Assembly (NCBI RefSeq): GCF_050157905.1
Contig: NZ_JBKIWZ010000001.1
Span: 2,666,001-2,730,000, forward strand
DNA length: 64,000 nucleotides
Source of the DNA: Pantoea sp050157905
Lineage (GTDB): Bacteria; Pseudomonadota; Gammaproteobacteria; Enterobacterales; Enterobacteriaceae
Reading direction: 5' to 3'
The notes under the pieces were generated by a model. The model was not told the origin of the DNA and searched no databases. It saw only the letters and a program-made list of their open reading frames with translations. This document shows, piece by piece, positions 1-8,206 of this stretch. The position numbers and the translations under genes are program-made. Positions within the stretch are counted from its first letter, which is position 1; each line of letters starts with the position of its first letter.

Positions 1-857
1 TGTTTCGCAGCACCGATACGGTCATCTGCTGTTATGACGGCGACCGGGCTGGCCGCGAAGCCGCATGGCGTGCGCTTGAGACTGCCTTGCCTTACATGAA
101 TGATGGCCGTCAGCTACGCTTTATGTTTTTACCCGACGGTGAAGATCCGGATACGCTGGTACGCAAAGAGGGTAAAGCCGCCTTCGAAGCGAGGATGGAG
201 CAGGCAATGCCGCTCTCTTCGTTTTTATTTGACAGCCTGCTGCCGCAGGTGGATCTGAGTTCGCGCGACGGAAAAGCGCGCCTGAGCACGCTGGCTTTAC
301 CGCTGATTACGCAGATTCCCGGCGAGACCCTGCGTATTTATATGCGTCAGGAGCTGGGGAATAAGCTGGGTATCCTTGATGACAATCAGCTTGAAAAGCT
401 GATGCCAAAGCAGGCTGCAAGCGGCGCTGCGCCGGTCGCGCCACCGCTTAAACGTACGACCATGCGCGTGCTTATCGCTCTGCTGGTTCAGAATCCGCAG
501 CTGGCCTCGATGGTGCCTTCACTGGATGGCCTGTCTGAGTCGAAAATGCCCGGCCTGCCGCTCTTTATTGAGTTAGTCGGTCGCTGTAACGAGAATCCTG
601 GATTGACGACCGGGCAGCTACTAGAGTTATATCGCGGGACAAATTTTAGTCAGACGCTTGAAACACTGGCGATCTGGAACCACATGATAGTAGATGAGGA
701 AGCCGAAGCGGTGTTTCAGGACTCGCTGGCCAGCATCTATGATTCTGCGCTTGAAGAGCGACTGGAGTTTCTGATTGCACGCGAACGCATTCAGGGACTC
801 ACTGCCGACGAGCGTCGTGAGCTCTGGATGCTCAGCCAGGCGTTTGCCAGAAAATAA
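1..857 (+). CDS. dnaG: DNA primase DnaG, C-terminal part (5' end outside window)
   Basis: The frame is open from the window edge (codons begin at base 3) and encodes the end of the replicative primase, which makes RNA primers at the fork. The first residues include the TOPRIM motif YDGDRAG (bases 33-53), whose acidic residues bind the catalytic metal. The rest matches the E. coli C-terminal half, including the DnaB-binding helical domain. The N-terminal zinc domain lies upstream of the window. rpoD follows in the same direction, as in the rpsU-dnaG-rpoD macromolecular synthesis operon. Identification is by recognised sequence similarity over the whole visible length. Confidence 0.97.
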   Translation, partial: FRSTDTVICCYDGDRAGREAAWRALETALPYMNDGRQLRFMFLPDGEDPDTLVRKEGKAAFEARMEQAMPLSSFLFDSLLPQVDLSSRDGKARLSTLALPLITQIPGETLRIYMRQELGNKLGILDDNQLEKLMPKQAASGAAPVAPPLKRTTMRVLIALLVQNPQLASMVPSLDGLSESKMPGLPLFIELVGRCNENPGLTTGQLLELYRGTNFSQTLETLAIWNHMIVDEEAEAVFQDSLASIYDSALEERLEFLIARERIQGLTADERRELWMLSQAFARK

Positions 858-976
858 GTTTTAGCACGCTGCCCGCGCTGAAGATGGGCGGCGTGGCTGT
901 TTTAAGGCCGGGAGCGTTAAGCCAGGCCGTCAGCACAAATTTTAAAAGGCCGTCTGCGCCGAAGTCAGTCTGGTTA

Positions 977-1035
977 CCGCCAGCGCACAGTTCCCGGCGC
1001 GTACTGAAGTACGTGAGGAGAGCGGGCACTGGCGG
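977..1035. repeat. Stem-loop in the dnaG-rpoD gap (possible dispersed repeat)
   Basis: The 368-base gap between dnaG and rpoD (858-1225) holds no credible gene. It contains an inverted repeat with arms CCGCCAG (977-983) and CTGGCGG (1029-1035), with an inner small hairpin CGTAC/GTACG near 1000-1013. The gap is longer than I expect for E. coli. The element may be an intergenic repeat of this genus or a processing site in the dnaG-rpoD transcript; nothing here decides between these. Confidence 0.4.
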
Positions 1036-1225
1036 GAAGCAGAATGGCGGGTAAGCCGGGCCTGTACCACCAGAAATTTATACAAGCGGCTTAAGTGCCG
1101 ATTACTGTTGGGCATCGCCCACGCCGCGACGAGGGCAGCGGCAAGAATTAAACGCCTTCACTGCTATTGTTGGCGCGCTGCCGACCGACACCAATCTAAT
1201 TTAACAGAAGTGTGGATACCGTCTT

Positions 1226-3067
1226 ATGGAGCAAAACCCGCAGTCACAGCTCAAGCTTCTTGTCACCCGTGGTAAGGAGCAAGGCTATCTGACCTATGCT
1301 GAGGTCAATGACCATCTGCCGGAAGATATCGTCGACTCAGATCAGATCGAAGACATCATCCAGATGATTAACGACATGGGTATTCAGGTGGTTGAAGAAG
1401 CCCCGGATGCTGACGATCTGATGCTGAATGAAAACAGCTCCGATACTGACGAAGATGCCGCGGAAGCTGCCGCTCAGGTATTATCCAGCGTTGAATCTGA
1501 AATCGGGCGCACCACTGACCCGGTGCGCATGTACATGCGTGAAATGGGTACCGTTGAACTGCTGACGCGCGAAGGCGAAATCGACATCGCGAAGCGTATC
1601 GAAGATGGTATCAACCAGGTTCAGTGCTCCGTTGCCGAATACCCTGAAGCGATTACCTATCTGCTGGATCAGTATGACAAAGTTGAAGCAGGCGAATCCC
1701 GCCTCTCCGACCTGATCACCGGTTTCGTCGATCCTAACGCAGAAGAAGATCTGGCCCCAACGGCGACGCACGTGGGCTCTGAACTCTCTGAAGCCGATCG
1801 TAACGACGACGAAGACGATGATGAAGAGGATGACGATAATTCCGAGGATGATAACTCTATCGATCCGGAACTGGCGCGCGAGAAGTTCTCTGACCTGCGT
1901 AAGCAGTATGAAACCACCCGTAGCGTCATCAAGAGCAAAGGCCGCAGCCATGCCGCAGCCATTGCCGAGATCCAGAACCTCTCTGACGTCTTTAAACAGT
2001 TCCGCCTGGTACCAAAGCAGTTCGATTACCTGGTTGGCAGCATGCGCAACATGATGGAACGTGTCCGTACTCAGGAACGTCTGATCATGAAGCTCTGTAT
2101 TGAGCTGTGCAAAATGCCGAAGAAGAACTTCATCACCCTGTTTACCGGCAACGAAACCAACGAGAGCTGGTTTAAAGCCGCACTGGCGATGAACAAGCCA
2201 TGGTCTGAAAAACTGCTGGAAGTGCAGGATGACGTGATGCGTTCCCTGCAGAAACTGGCGCAGGTCGAAGAAGAGACCGGCCTGACCATCGAGCAGGTGA
2301 AAGACATCAACCGCCGCATGTCGATTGGTGAAGCCAAAGCGCGTCGCGCTAAGAAAGAGATGGTGGAAGCCAACCTGCGTCTGGTTATTTCGATTGCGAA
2401 GAAATACACCAACCGTGGTCTGCAGTTCCTTGACCTGATTCAGGAAGGTAACATCGGTCTGATGAAGGCGGTTGATAAGTTTGAATATCGCCGTGGTTAC
2501 AAGTTCTCGACCTATGCGACCTGGTGGATCCGTCAGGCGATCACCCGCTCTATCGCCGATCAGGCGCGTACTATCCGTATTCCGGTGCACATGATTGAGA
2601 CCATCAACAAGCTCAACCGTATTTCGCGCCAGATGCTGCAGGAGATGGGCCGCGAGCCGACGCCGGAAGAGCTGGCTGAGCGTATGCTGATGCCGGAAGA
2701 TAAAATCCGTAAGGTGCTGAAAATCGCGAAAGAGCCAATCTCTATGGAAACGCCGATTGGTGATGATGAAGATTCGCATCTGGGCGATTTTATCGAAGAC
2801 ACCACGCTGGAGCTGCCGCTGGATTCTGCTACCTCAGAGAGCCTGCGTTCTGCGACTCACGACGTGCTGGCTGGCCTGACTGCACGTGAAGCGAAAGTGC
2901 TGCGCATGCGTTTTGGTATTGATATGAATACCGACCATACGCTGGAAGAAGTCGGCAAACAGTTCGACGTAACGCGTGAGCGTATCCGTCAGATTGAAGC
3001 GAAAGCCCTGCGTAAACTGCGCCATCCGAGCCGTTCGGAAGTGCTGCGCAGCTTCCTCGACGACTAA
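1226..3067 (+). CDS. rpoD: RNA polymerase primary sigma factor RpoD (sigma-70)
   Basis: This 613-residue protein is the housekeeping sigma factor, the length usual for enterobacteria. In order it shows region 1.1, region 1.2 (DPVRMYMREMG), a highly acidic non-conserved insert around residues 190-210 (runs of D and E), and region 2 with the -10 recognition helix (YATWWIRQAITRSI). Region 3 follows, then region 4.2 with the -35 recognition helix (VTRERIRQIEAKALRKL). The ATG at 1226 is followed by MEQNPQSQLKLL, the conserved enterobacterial N-terminus. Several long antisense frames inside it are shadows. A strong terminator follows at once. Confidence 0.99.
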   Translation: MEQNPQSQLKLLVTRGKEQGYLTYAEVNDHLPEDIVDSDQIEDIIQMINDMGIQVVEEAPDADDLMLNENSSDTDEDAAEAAAQVLSSVESEIGRTTDPVRMYMREMGTVELLTREGEIDIAKRIEDGINQVQCSVAEYPEAITYLLDQYDKVEAGESRLSDLITGFVDPNAEEDLAPTATHVGSELSEADRNDDEDDDEEDDDNSEDDNSIDPELAREKFSDLRKQYETTRSVIKSKGRSHAAAIAEIQNLSDVFKQFRLVPKQFDYLVGSMRNMMERVRTQERLIMKLCIELCKMPKKNFITLFTGNETNESWFKAALAMNKPWSEKLLEVQDDVMRSLQKLAQVEEETGLTIEQVKDINRRMSIGEAKARRAKKEMVEANLRLVISIAKKYTNRGLQFLDLIQEGNIGLMKAVDKFEYRRGYKFSTYATWWIRQAITRSIADQARTIRIPVHMIETINKLNRISRQMLQEMGREPTPEELAERMLMPEDKIRKVLKIAKEPISMETPIGDDEDSHLGDFIEDTTLELPLDSATSESLRSATHDVLAGLTAREAKVLRMRFGIDMNTDHTLEEVGKQFDVTRERIRQIEAKALRKLRHPSRSEVLRSFLDD

Positions 3068-3073
3068 GTCCTG

Positions 3074-3099
3074 AAAACCCCGGTTCGCCGGGGTTTTTT
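3074..3099 (+). terminator. Intrinsic terminator after rpoD
   Basis: A hairpin with stem CCCCGG/CCGGGG and loop TTCG, extended by A/T pairs, is followed by six T residues. It lies seven bases after the rpoD stop and is a textbook Rho-independent terminator. It also separates rpoD from the convergent mug gene. Confidence 0.93.
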
Positions 3100-3138
3100 A
3101 TGCCTGCCTGTTACCGTCTCTCCCCTCTCTGCCCGGGT

Positions 3139-3657
3139 TCAGTGATTCACCGGATGCAGTGCCGCATAAAGCTGACGATATGTGGCCACCATCTCCTCCA
3201 GTGAGGCGCGATTAAGCCCGCTTGGGTTTGGCAATACCCACACCTGCGTTTCTCCTATGCCTGTCGGCTGTTTACCCCATTCAACTTTGCTCTGTTTAAA
3301 GGCCCGACGAAACGCCTCTTTGCCCAGGATAGCCAGCGCGGCGGGCTGATAGTGCATGACCTTCTCCGTCAGACGTTTGCCGCCCTCACGCAGCTCCTCA
3401 GAAGCTAACTCGCTCGCCTGCACCGTAGGGCGCTCAACCAGCATGGTGATTCCGCAGCCGGTTTCCGTCAGGCGCTGCTCTTCTTCCGGTTTCAGCTGCT
3501 GCCGGGTAAATCCCGCCAGATAGATCACCTTCCAGAAGCGATTACCGGGATGCGCGAAGTGAAAGCCCTGATGGGCGGTTGACTGGCCCGGATTGATGCC
3601 GCAGAAGAGCACATCAAGGCCTGGCGCGATAATGTCGCGGATGTCATGCGCAATCAT
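3139..3657 (-). CDS. mug: G/U mismatch-specific uracil-DNA glycosylase Mug
   Basis: Mug removes uracil and ethenocytosine opposite guanine in base-excision repair. The protein shows the family motifs GINPG near the N-terminus (active-site loop) and NPSG near the C-terminus, and matches E. coli Mug over its whole length. The frame stays open upstream, but the start at 3657 (MIAHDIRDI) best fits the known family start and has a GGTGA sequence just ahead. This gives 172 residues, close to the E. coli length. It is convergent with rpoD and sits before ileX, as in E. coli. Confidence 0.95.
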   Translation of the reverse strand: MIAHDIRDIIAPGLDVLFCGINPGQSTAHQGFHFAHPGNRFWKVIYLAGFTRQQLKPEEEQRLTETGCGITMLVERPTVQASELASEELREGGKRLTEKVMHYQPAALAILGKEAFRRAFKQSKVEWGKQPTGIGETQVWVLPNPSGLNRASLEEMVATYRQLYAALHPVNH

Positions 3658-4224
3658 GCTGTCACCAGCGCGCGCGGTTTCAGCGTAACAAGACGCCATT
3701 GTGATATGAGCCTGCCCTGCTCCTGCGGACAGGCTCGTGAATGCTGATGCTCATCCGATGAGGCTGCAATCGTATGAACAGAGCCGTATGCAAGCCCGGC
3801 GGCTTGCATCAGCACAGAAGCGCCCACGGTTAAGCCTGCTTCAGATCTCCTGCACATAAGATGTGTTTGCGCTTTGCTACTCTGCTGCTCCATATATCGT
3901 CCTGTCCTCTCTGCCGCATAATCATCGATTAAAAGAATAATTATTGTACCTGCGCATCCAGCCTGACGATTTTTGTGGTGCAGTTGCGATCGGGGGGCCA
4001 GGCGTGTCAGGCCACCGCAGTCTTGTTTCAGAACAGAAACGCCAATGCAGGCATTATAACGACGTCTGCGACCGGTATGAGAAGCCAGACCTGAGGTTTA
4101 CTTAACTGCTCAGGCGGCATTCAGGACATCGTTTTAAAAGTTCGCTAATACAAAGAGTCAGATTTGTTATAGAAATCAGCAGGTAAATCACTGCTGCATA
4201 TTTCAGCAACTGGCGGCTGAGTGC
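3658..4224. other. mug-ileX intergenic region, no gene seen
   Basis: About 570 bases lie between mug and the ileX promoter. An open frame on the minus strand (3654-3893) has no recognisable domain and only fills the space upstream of mug, so I do not call it. An inverted repeat GAGCCTG/CAGGCTC (3708-3736) could be a small hairpin. The stretch presumably carries the mug promoter. Confidence 0.5.
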
Positions 4225-4253
4225 TGGATCGCCCTGAAGAGATACTTTATAAT
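4225..4253 (+). promoter_or_regulatory. ileX promoter
   Basis: A perfect -10 box TATAAT lies at 4248-4253, with a weak -35 (TGGATC, 4225-4230) at 17-bp spacing. The bases after the -10 box are GC-rich (CCCCGCTCCGC), the discriminator type seen in stringently controlled stable-RNA promoters. The tRNA begins 12 bases downstream. Confidence 0.65.
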
Positions 4254-4265
4254 CCCCGCTCCGCT

Positions 4266-4341
4266 GGCCCCTTAGCTCAGTGGTTAGAGCAGGCGACTCA
4301 TAATCGCTTGGTCGCTGGTTCAAACCCAGCAGGGGCCACCA
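4266..4341 (+). tRNA. ileX: tRNA-Ile, CAU anticodon (AUA-reading, lysidine type)
   Basis: The 76-nt gene folds as a tRNA: acceptor arms GGCCCCT (4266-4272) and AGGGGCC (4331-4337), discriminator A and encoded CCA (4339-4341). The D arm is TTAGCTCAGTGGTTAGAGC, the anticodon CAT lies in ACTCATAATC, and the T arm contains GGTTCAAACC. A CAU tRNA beside mug corresponds to E. coli ileX, where TilS converts C34 to lysidine so that AUA is read. The 3' 47 bases double as the prophage attachment core, so integration leaves the tRNA intact. Confidence 0.93.
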
Positions 4342-4346
4342 AATTT
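4295..4346 (+). repeat. attL, 52-bp core (3' part of ileX)
   Basis: The 52 bases from the ileX anticodon stem to six bases past CCA are repeated exactly at 38672-38723. The preceding base differs (C versus G) and the following base differs (A versus C), which defines the repeat limits. This is the left attachment site and keeps the full tRNA. Confidence 0.93.
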
Positions 4347-4367
4347 AGCGATGTAAATCATGTATTT

Positions 4368-4393
4368 AAGCCACCTCTCAGGGTGGCTTTTTT
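4368..4393 (+). terminator. Phage-supplied terminator for ileX
   Basis: The stem AGCCACC/GGTGGCT (4369-4375, 4382-4388) with loop TCTCAG is followed by a T run. It lies inside the prophage just past attL and would end the ileX transcript after the original chromosomal terminator was moved beyond attR. Confidence 0.8.
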
Positions 4394-4410
4394 GTTTTAT
4401 GAAACCACCG

Positions 4411-4430
4411 TTGGCAGCAAAATGGCAGCA
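4411..4430 (+). repeat. Integrase arm-type site, left
   Basis: TTGGCAGCAAAATGGCAGCA consists of two TGGCAGCA copies 11 bp apart. A near-identical pair lies just inside attR at 38560-38579. Matching paired repeats inside both attachment cores are typical arm-binding sites for a phage tyrosine integrase. The assignment rests on position and repetition. Confidence 0.6.
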
Positions 4431-4816
4431 CTATTTTTTCTTTCATTCATGTGAGACGCCGCCATTGAACTAAGCAACGTCGTTTGCCCATCTTTTTTGA
4501 CCATAGCAGTAAGTCCACGGGATGAAGGAAATTTACTCCACTGTGCGGTTTGTCAATTTGGTACTGTTAAAAGATTCACTAACAGCAAGTTTGGGAAGAT
4601 GTCGAATGTTAGTGGTGATAGGCTGATGAAATTCGAAAGGCGTTCACTATAAGTAAGATATGGCTATTTGTACTTAAACCAAATTGGAAAGTTATTTATA
4701 GCATTTCATTTTTAATAATCCGCCAGCGTTTCGAAGGCTAGTAATGAAGTACTTTGCATACAATTTAATATGTAATTTTATTTGATAAAGATCACAAAAT
4801 TTCCATTTTAGGATAC
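4431..4816. other. AT-rich gap between attL and darT, no gene seen
   Basis: About 390 bases hold no credible coding frame. The sequence is AT-rich like the two genes that follow and unlike the phage core. It may carry regulatory sequence for the toxin-antitoxin pair. Confidence 0.5.
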
Positions 4817-4845
4817 TTGAACGCGTAGTAGAATTGTTTCACAAT
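4817..4845 (+). promoter_or_regulatory. Candidate darT promoter
   Basis: TTGAAC (4817-4822) and CACAAT (4840-4845) are separated by 17 bp and lie about 40 bases before the chosen darT start. Both hexamers are imperfect, so this is only the best visible candidate. Confidence 0.35.
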
Positions 4846-4881
4846 ATTAAAATAAACACAAAACAATTCAGGCTATATTTT

Positions 4882-5505
4882 ATGACTATACAGCAAGTTT
4901 TGCAGCAACGAAATATCACTAGACTCTTCCATTTCACACACAGCGAAAATTTATCCTCCATTCTTCACCATGGATTAATAAGTAGAGAAACATTAGATGA
5001 TGGCGAATTTGCTTATGACTATAATGATGAAATGAGAATTGATGGACATCTAAATGCTACTTGTTTATCAGTAAGTTATCCAAATGCAAAAATGTTATAC
5101 AAATACAGGCAATCGAAAGGAGGGGATTGGATATTGTTAGCTATTGATCCTTCTGTTTTATGGCAAAAGGACTGTGCATTTTATCCAACGAACGCTGCTT
5201 CCAATAATGTTAGATTTAATGAACTCAATCTTATGAAAAGTGTTGAGTCTTTCGAGGCTATTTTCTCAAATAATGTATTTGCGCAGGAGAGACCGCATGA
5301 TCTTTCAAGTGAATATTCAACAGACGTGCAAGCAGAGGTTCTTGTATTTGACACTATAGAGCCAGCCTACATATTAAATGTCTATCATCCTAACAAAGAA
5401 TCAGCTAATAATTTTTACAGGTTGCATCCAACAATGAATCATAGATATTATGCTAACCTCAATGGTAGAACGTTGTATTCTCAAAGGCACTTTTATTTAG
5501 GATAA
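4882..5505 (+). CDS. darT: DarT-family DNA ADP-ribosyltransferase toxin
   Basis: DarT enzymes use NAD+ to ADP-ribosylate bases in single-stranded DNA and can block phage replication. The N-terminus (RLFHFTHSENLSSILHHG, residues 14-31) is the DarT NAD-binding opening. The segment DVQAEVLVF places a glutamate at residue 152, in the QxE context of the catalytic glutamate. The start is set at the ATG at 4882 (MTIQQ, 207 residues) because this matches the family opening; a TTG at 4834 in the same frame is less likely. The next gene encodes a NADAR protein, the partner of one DarT class, which may modify guanine rather than thymine. The AT-rich composition suggests transfer as cargo. Confidence 0.88.
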   Translation: MTIQQVLQQRNITRLFHFTHSENLSSILHHGLISRETLDDGEFAYDYNDEMRIDGHLNATCLSVSYPNAKMLYKYRQSKGGDWILLAIDPSVLWQKDCAFYPTNAASNNVRFNELNLMKSVESFEAIFSNNVFAQERPHDLSSEYSTDVQAEVLVFDTIEPAYILNVYHPNKESANNFYRLHPTMNHRYYANLNGRTLYSQRHFYLG

Positions 5506-5508
5506 GCT

Positions 5509-6198
5509 ATGGCTGTTAGACCTGTTTTCATACCCGTGATATCTAATAATGTATTGTCTATTACTAAAGACTTAGATTTTCCATGGTCTCCGGGAATGGC
5601 AAAGGTACAAAAGCAAAAGTCAATTAAAGCATTGCATGCAGCTGCTAACGCACAGGGCTTGGATTCTTTACTTGAGATTTCAAGTAAATCTGAGGATGAG
5701 TTAGGTGTAGCACTTAGCGCATTTAACCTAAAAATAAAAACAAGAAAACTTTCCAAAGAGTTTTCTGTTGAATCAGCATTTCAAGCGAGCAAAGTCTTCG
5801 AGCATGGTGGCCCTTATGTTGATTTACTTGATAAAGAATCAAGAGATGCAAAAAAAGACATAAGATTAAAAGAATCAGGGAATCTTATGTCTTTTAATTT
5901 TTACAATACAATTTGGCCACTTATTCCACGCACAGCATTTTATGATTGGTTATACCTAAGCGCCCTAAATCAAAACAAAAAGTTAGCAGAGCAATTATTA
6001 CAATTCGATGGATTTACGGATATAGAGTTTAACCCAGCTAAATCAATAAACTGCCAAGCTAGAGCCGCAGCTCTTTATGTCAGCTTAAATAAACTCAACA
6101 TGCTTGAGGATGCTTTATCCTCTCAGGAAAATTTTCTATCAACATTGAAAAACCATTACACTGCGGATAATTTTTCCATACAGCATAATTTGATATAA
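5509..6198 (+). CDS. DarT-associated NADAR-type antitoxin
   Basis: The product has 229 residues. Characteristic NADAR-partner segments are visible: QKQKSIKALHAAA (34-46), LLEISSKSEDELG (54-66), SVESAFQASKVFEHGGPY (86-103) and KSINCQARAAALYVSL (178-193). NADAR enzymes are N-glycosidases that remove ADP-ribose from modified guanine and so reverse DarT damage. The gene starts three bases after the darT stop, indicating one transcript. This toxin-antitoxin pair replaces the usual DarG macrodomain partner. The family assignment is from remembered conserved sequence; the enzymatic role is family knowledge, not shown here. Confidence 0.82.
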   Translation: MAVRPVFIPVISNNVLSITKDLDFPWSPGMAKVQKQKSIKALHAAANAQGLDSLLEISSKSEDELGVALSAFNLKIKTRKLSKEFSVESAFQASKVFEHGGPYVDLLDKESRDAKKDIRLKESGNLMSFNFYNTIWPLIPRTAFYDWLYLSALNQNKKLAEQLLQFDGFTDIEFNPAKSINCQARAAALYVSLNKLNMLEDALSSQENFLSTLKNHYTADNFSIQHNLI

Positions 6199-6237
6199 GA
6201 CTTACTAATTTAAATTCTAATGCAGTGTAAAAATAAC

Positions 6238-6277
6238 AAATTATTCATTAAGTGCACCTTCACCTAATGAATAATTT
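6238..6277. terminator. Inverted repeat between convergent transcripts
   Basis: A perfect 13-bp inverted repeat (AAATTATTCATTA at 6238-6250 and its complement at 6265-6277) surrounds a 14-base loop. It lies between the antitoxin gene and the convergent ogr gene. The AT-rich stem lacks a strong flanking T run, so bidirectional termination is likely but not certain. Confidence 0.55.
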
Positions 6278-6339
6278 GAAAAGCAATAACATAAGGTCAT
6301 ATGCAATTTTAACTCAAAAAACTCACAATACTACACCGA

Positions 6340-6558
6340 TCATAACCATAACGTTTGCTGCTGGTCTCTTCCGGGATGCGGCGGAACAGGCTTTACCGTC
6401 CCAGGCTTCATGATGATTTCTGACACAGTCTCATGAGATTTAAACGTGCAGCTGCAATTGATGTTCTGGCACTGGTTATATCGTTCTTTGGTTGTTGCTG
6501 ATACCTGAAAGCTGCTGCGGGTATGTGCGGCATTCCCGCATAAAGGGCAATTCATCAT
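6340..6558 (-). CDS. ogr: Ogr/Delta-family late transcription activator
   Basis: At 72 residues it equals P2 Ogr in length and matches it clearly (NCPLCGNAAH near the start, TTKERYNQCQNINCSCTF in the middle). The CxxC...CxxxxC cysteines bind zinc. Ogr binds TGT-N12-ACA sites and recruits the RNA polymerase alpha subunit to late promoters; four late genes here have such sites upstream. The start at 6558 has GGAG at good spacing. In P2, as here, ogr follows gene D at the edge of the late region. Confidence 0.95.
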   Translation of the reverse strand: MMNCPLCGNAAHTRSSFQVSATTKERYNQCQNINCSCTFKSHETVSEIIMKPGTVKPVPPHPGRDQQQTLWL

Positions 6559-6620
6559 CACTTCGTCTCCAAAACCCAATTGAGATAAATATTACTCAAT
6601 TTAACCATATTGAGATAGAA

Positions 6621-7724
6621 CTATTCCATTTCAAGCGAATCTATTTTCACTTCAAGTTCAATGCTGGTCGTATATCCGCTGTCAGCGCTCAGGCTGTGCG
6701 TCAGCGTTGTGATGATCCATTCCCCCGCATCAATCTGCTGCTTGAAGCCACTTACCTTCACCGGCATTTCCGTGTATAGCTCTGCGCGTCCTTTCGCCAG
6801 CTGGATTGAGAACGTTGCTACACCACGCTGCAGGCGTTCCCACTGCATTTTGGCCGCCCGTTCGGCGTTGCCCCTGTTCGCGTAAGTGCGGCTTAGTACC
6901 AGCACGTTTTCGTCCGTGCCTATAAGGTAATCTCCCTGCTTCGCCTCCGGTTCTTTCTTCTTCTTCGCCGTGGTTTTAAGTCGCCTGCGCTTCACCTTCG
7001 CTACAGGCTTTTTTGCCGGTTCGCGGGTGTGGAGCCAACTGGCGATCACGCCGGTGTAGGCGTCGCGGTCCGCAAGGGTGAAGCGGTGGCTGTCTCCGTC
7101 CCTGCGCTGAAGGGCGAACACGGGCAGTGCCTTACCGCTTGCCGTTTTCCCCTGTCCCTGGCGGATAAAAAGCAAATTACCGTCCTTGACGCAAGCCACT
7201 GCGCCGCACTGTTTAGCCAGGCGCATCAGAAAGCTGGCGTCTGATTCATTGGTCTGATCAAGGTGGTCAATTTCTGCGGCGGCCATGTCTTCACCCATTG
7301 CCGCCTTCAGCTTATGGCGTCCGGCGATGTCCCGGACAATTTCGCCTGCGGTGGTTTTGTGCCAGGTCTTCTCCCGCTTCGTGTTCAGCGTCTGCCGGAA
7401 GTCCGCGCTGCGCGCCCTCAGCGTCAGCCGGTCAGGCGTGCCGCTGTGCTCGATTTCGTCAACCGTATAGCTGCCTTTCGGAAAAAGTGCCTCTCCCTGC
7501 CAGCCCAGCGACAGCGAGAGTACGACGCCCCGGCGCGGCAGCTGCAGCTGGCCGTCTGCGTCGTCCAGTTCGATGTCCAGCTGGTCCGCCTCAAAGCCCC
7601 GGTTATCAGTGAGCGTCAGGCTCAGCAGGCGCTTTTCCAGCTTCTGCGTGATGTCTGCGCCGTCCATCATCAGACGGAATGCGGGGGAATTCTGCTGGCC
7701 GTTAATCCACGGGGTTGTCATCAT
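6621..7724 (-). CDS. D: Tail baseplate hub protein gpD
   Basis: This 367-residue protein belongs to the phage late control D / gpD family, the baseplate hub that connects the tail tube to the spike. The N-terminal half carries the hub fold (e.g. SFLMRLAKQCGA); a basic lysine-rich linker lies near residues 240-265. Its start overlaps the stop of U as ATGA, so translation is coupled. Length and neighbours agree with P2. Confidence 0.93.
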   Translation of the reverse strand: MMTTPWINGQQNSPAFRLMMDGADITQKLEKRLLSLTLTDNRGFEADQLDIELDDADGQLQLPRRGVVLSLSLGWQGEALFPKGSYTVDEIEHSGTPDRLTLRARSADFRQTLNTKREKTWHKTTAGEIVRDIAGRHKLKAAMGEDMAAAEIDHLDQTNESDASFLMRLAKQCGAVACVKDGNLLFIRQGQGKTASGKALPVFALQRRDGDSHRFTLADRDAYTGVIASWLHTREPAKKPVAKVKRRRLKTTAKKKKEPEAKQGDYLIGTDENVLVLSRTYANRGNAERAAKMQWERLQRGVATFSIQLAKGRAELYTEMPVKVSGFKQQIDAGEWIITTLTHSLSADSGYTTSIELEVKIDSLEME

Positions 7725-8206
7725 GAGAATAACCCTCCTGCTGCGGCGCTCACCTTCCCGGCAGCGGTAACTGCTGCGCCCTGCATGGCAGACAGCTGAT
7801 CGCTGAGGCTGCCGAACATTTCCCCCAGTGATTCATCGGTGCGCTTCAGCGTCAGCGTGAATTCAATGCGGCGGCACACACCGCTGCTGAAGAACTCCGC
7901 TTTGGTCTGACTCAGACTTTCAATCACGAACATGCCGTAAATTGTTCCGCTGCCCTCAATAAGCGGCCACGCGCGGCCCAGCTCTGCAATCTGCTCCAGC
8001 GCAAACAGCGACAGCCTGCCGCCGGTAATCTCCGGCAGCAGCACGCCGGAAAGCGTCAGCGTGTCGTTGTCCGGGCCCAAGAACTGCAGCGAAGGCCGCA
8101 CGCCTACCCGACTGTTTGACGGAAAGCGCCAGCTGCGCTGATACTGCAGCTCCTGATAGGGCACCGTTTTCAGCATGAAAACAAATAGGCCCAGCGTCAT
8201 CATCAT
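7721..8206 (-). CDS. U: Tail protein gpU
   Basis: The 161-residue product matches the P2 gpU family, which caps or completes the contractile tail; the segment FVFMLKTVPYQELQYQRSW is typical. It overlaps T upstream and D downstream by four bases each, giving the T-U-D chain seen in P2. Three ATG codons open the frame; the first was used. Confidence 0.9.
   Translation of the reverse strand: MMMTLGLFVFMLKTVPYQELQYQRSWRFPSNSRVGVRPSLQFLGPDNDTLTLSGVLLPEITGGRLSLFALEQIAELGRAWPLIEGSGTIYGMFVIESLSQTKAEFFSSGVCRRIEFTLTLKRTDESLGEMFGSLSDQLSAMQGAAVTAAGKVSAAAGGLFS

Noticed and set aside
1481..2779. 432-codon open frame antisense to rpoD
   Set aside because: It lies wholly inside rpoD, has low-complexity composition that mirrors rpoD codon usage, and shows no domain or ribosome site.
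3654..3893. 79-codon minus-strand frame upstream of mug
   Set aside because: It has no domain, no clear ribosome site and no conserved neighbour role; it is best read as non-coding.
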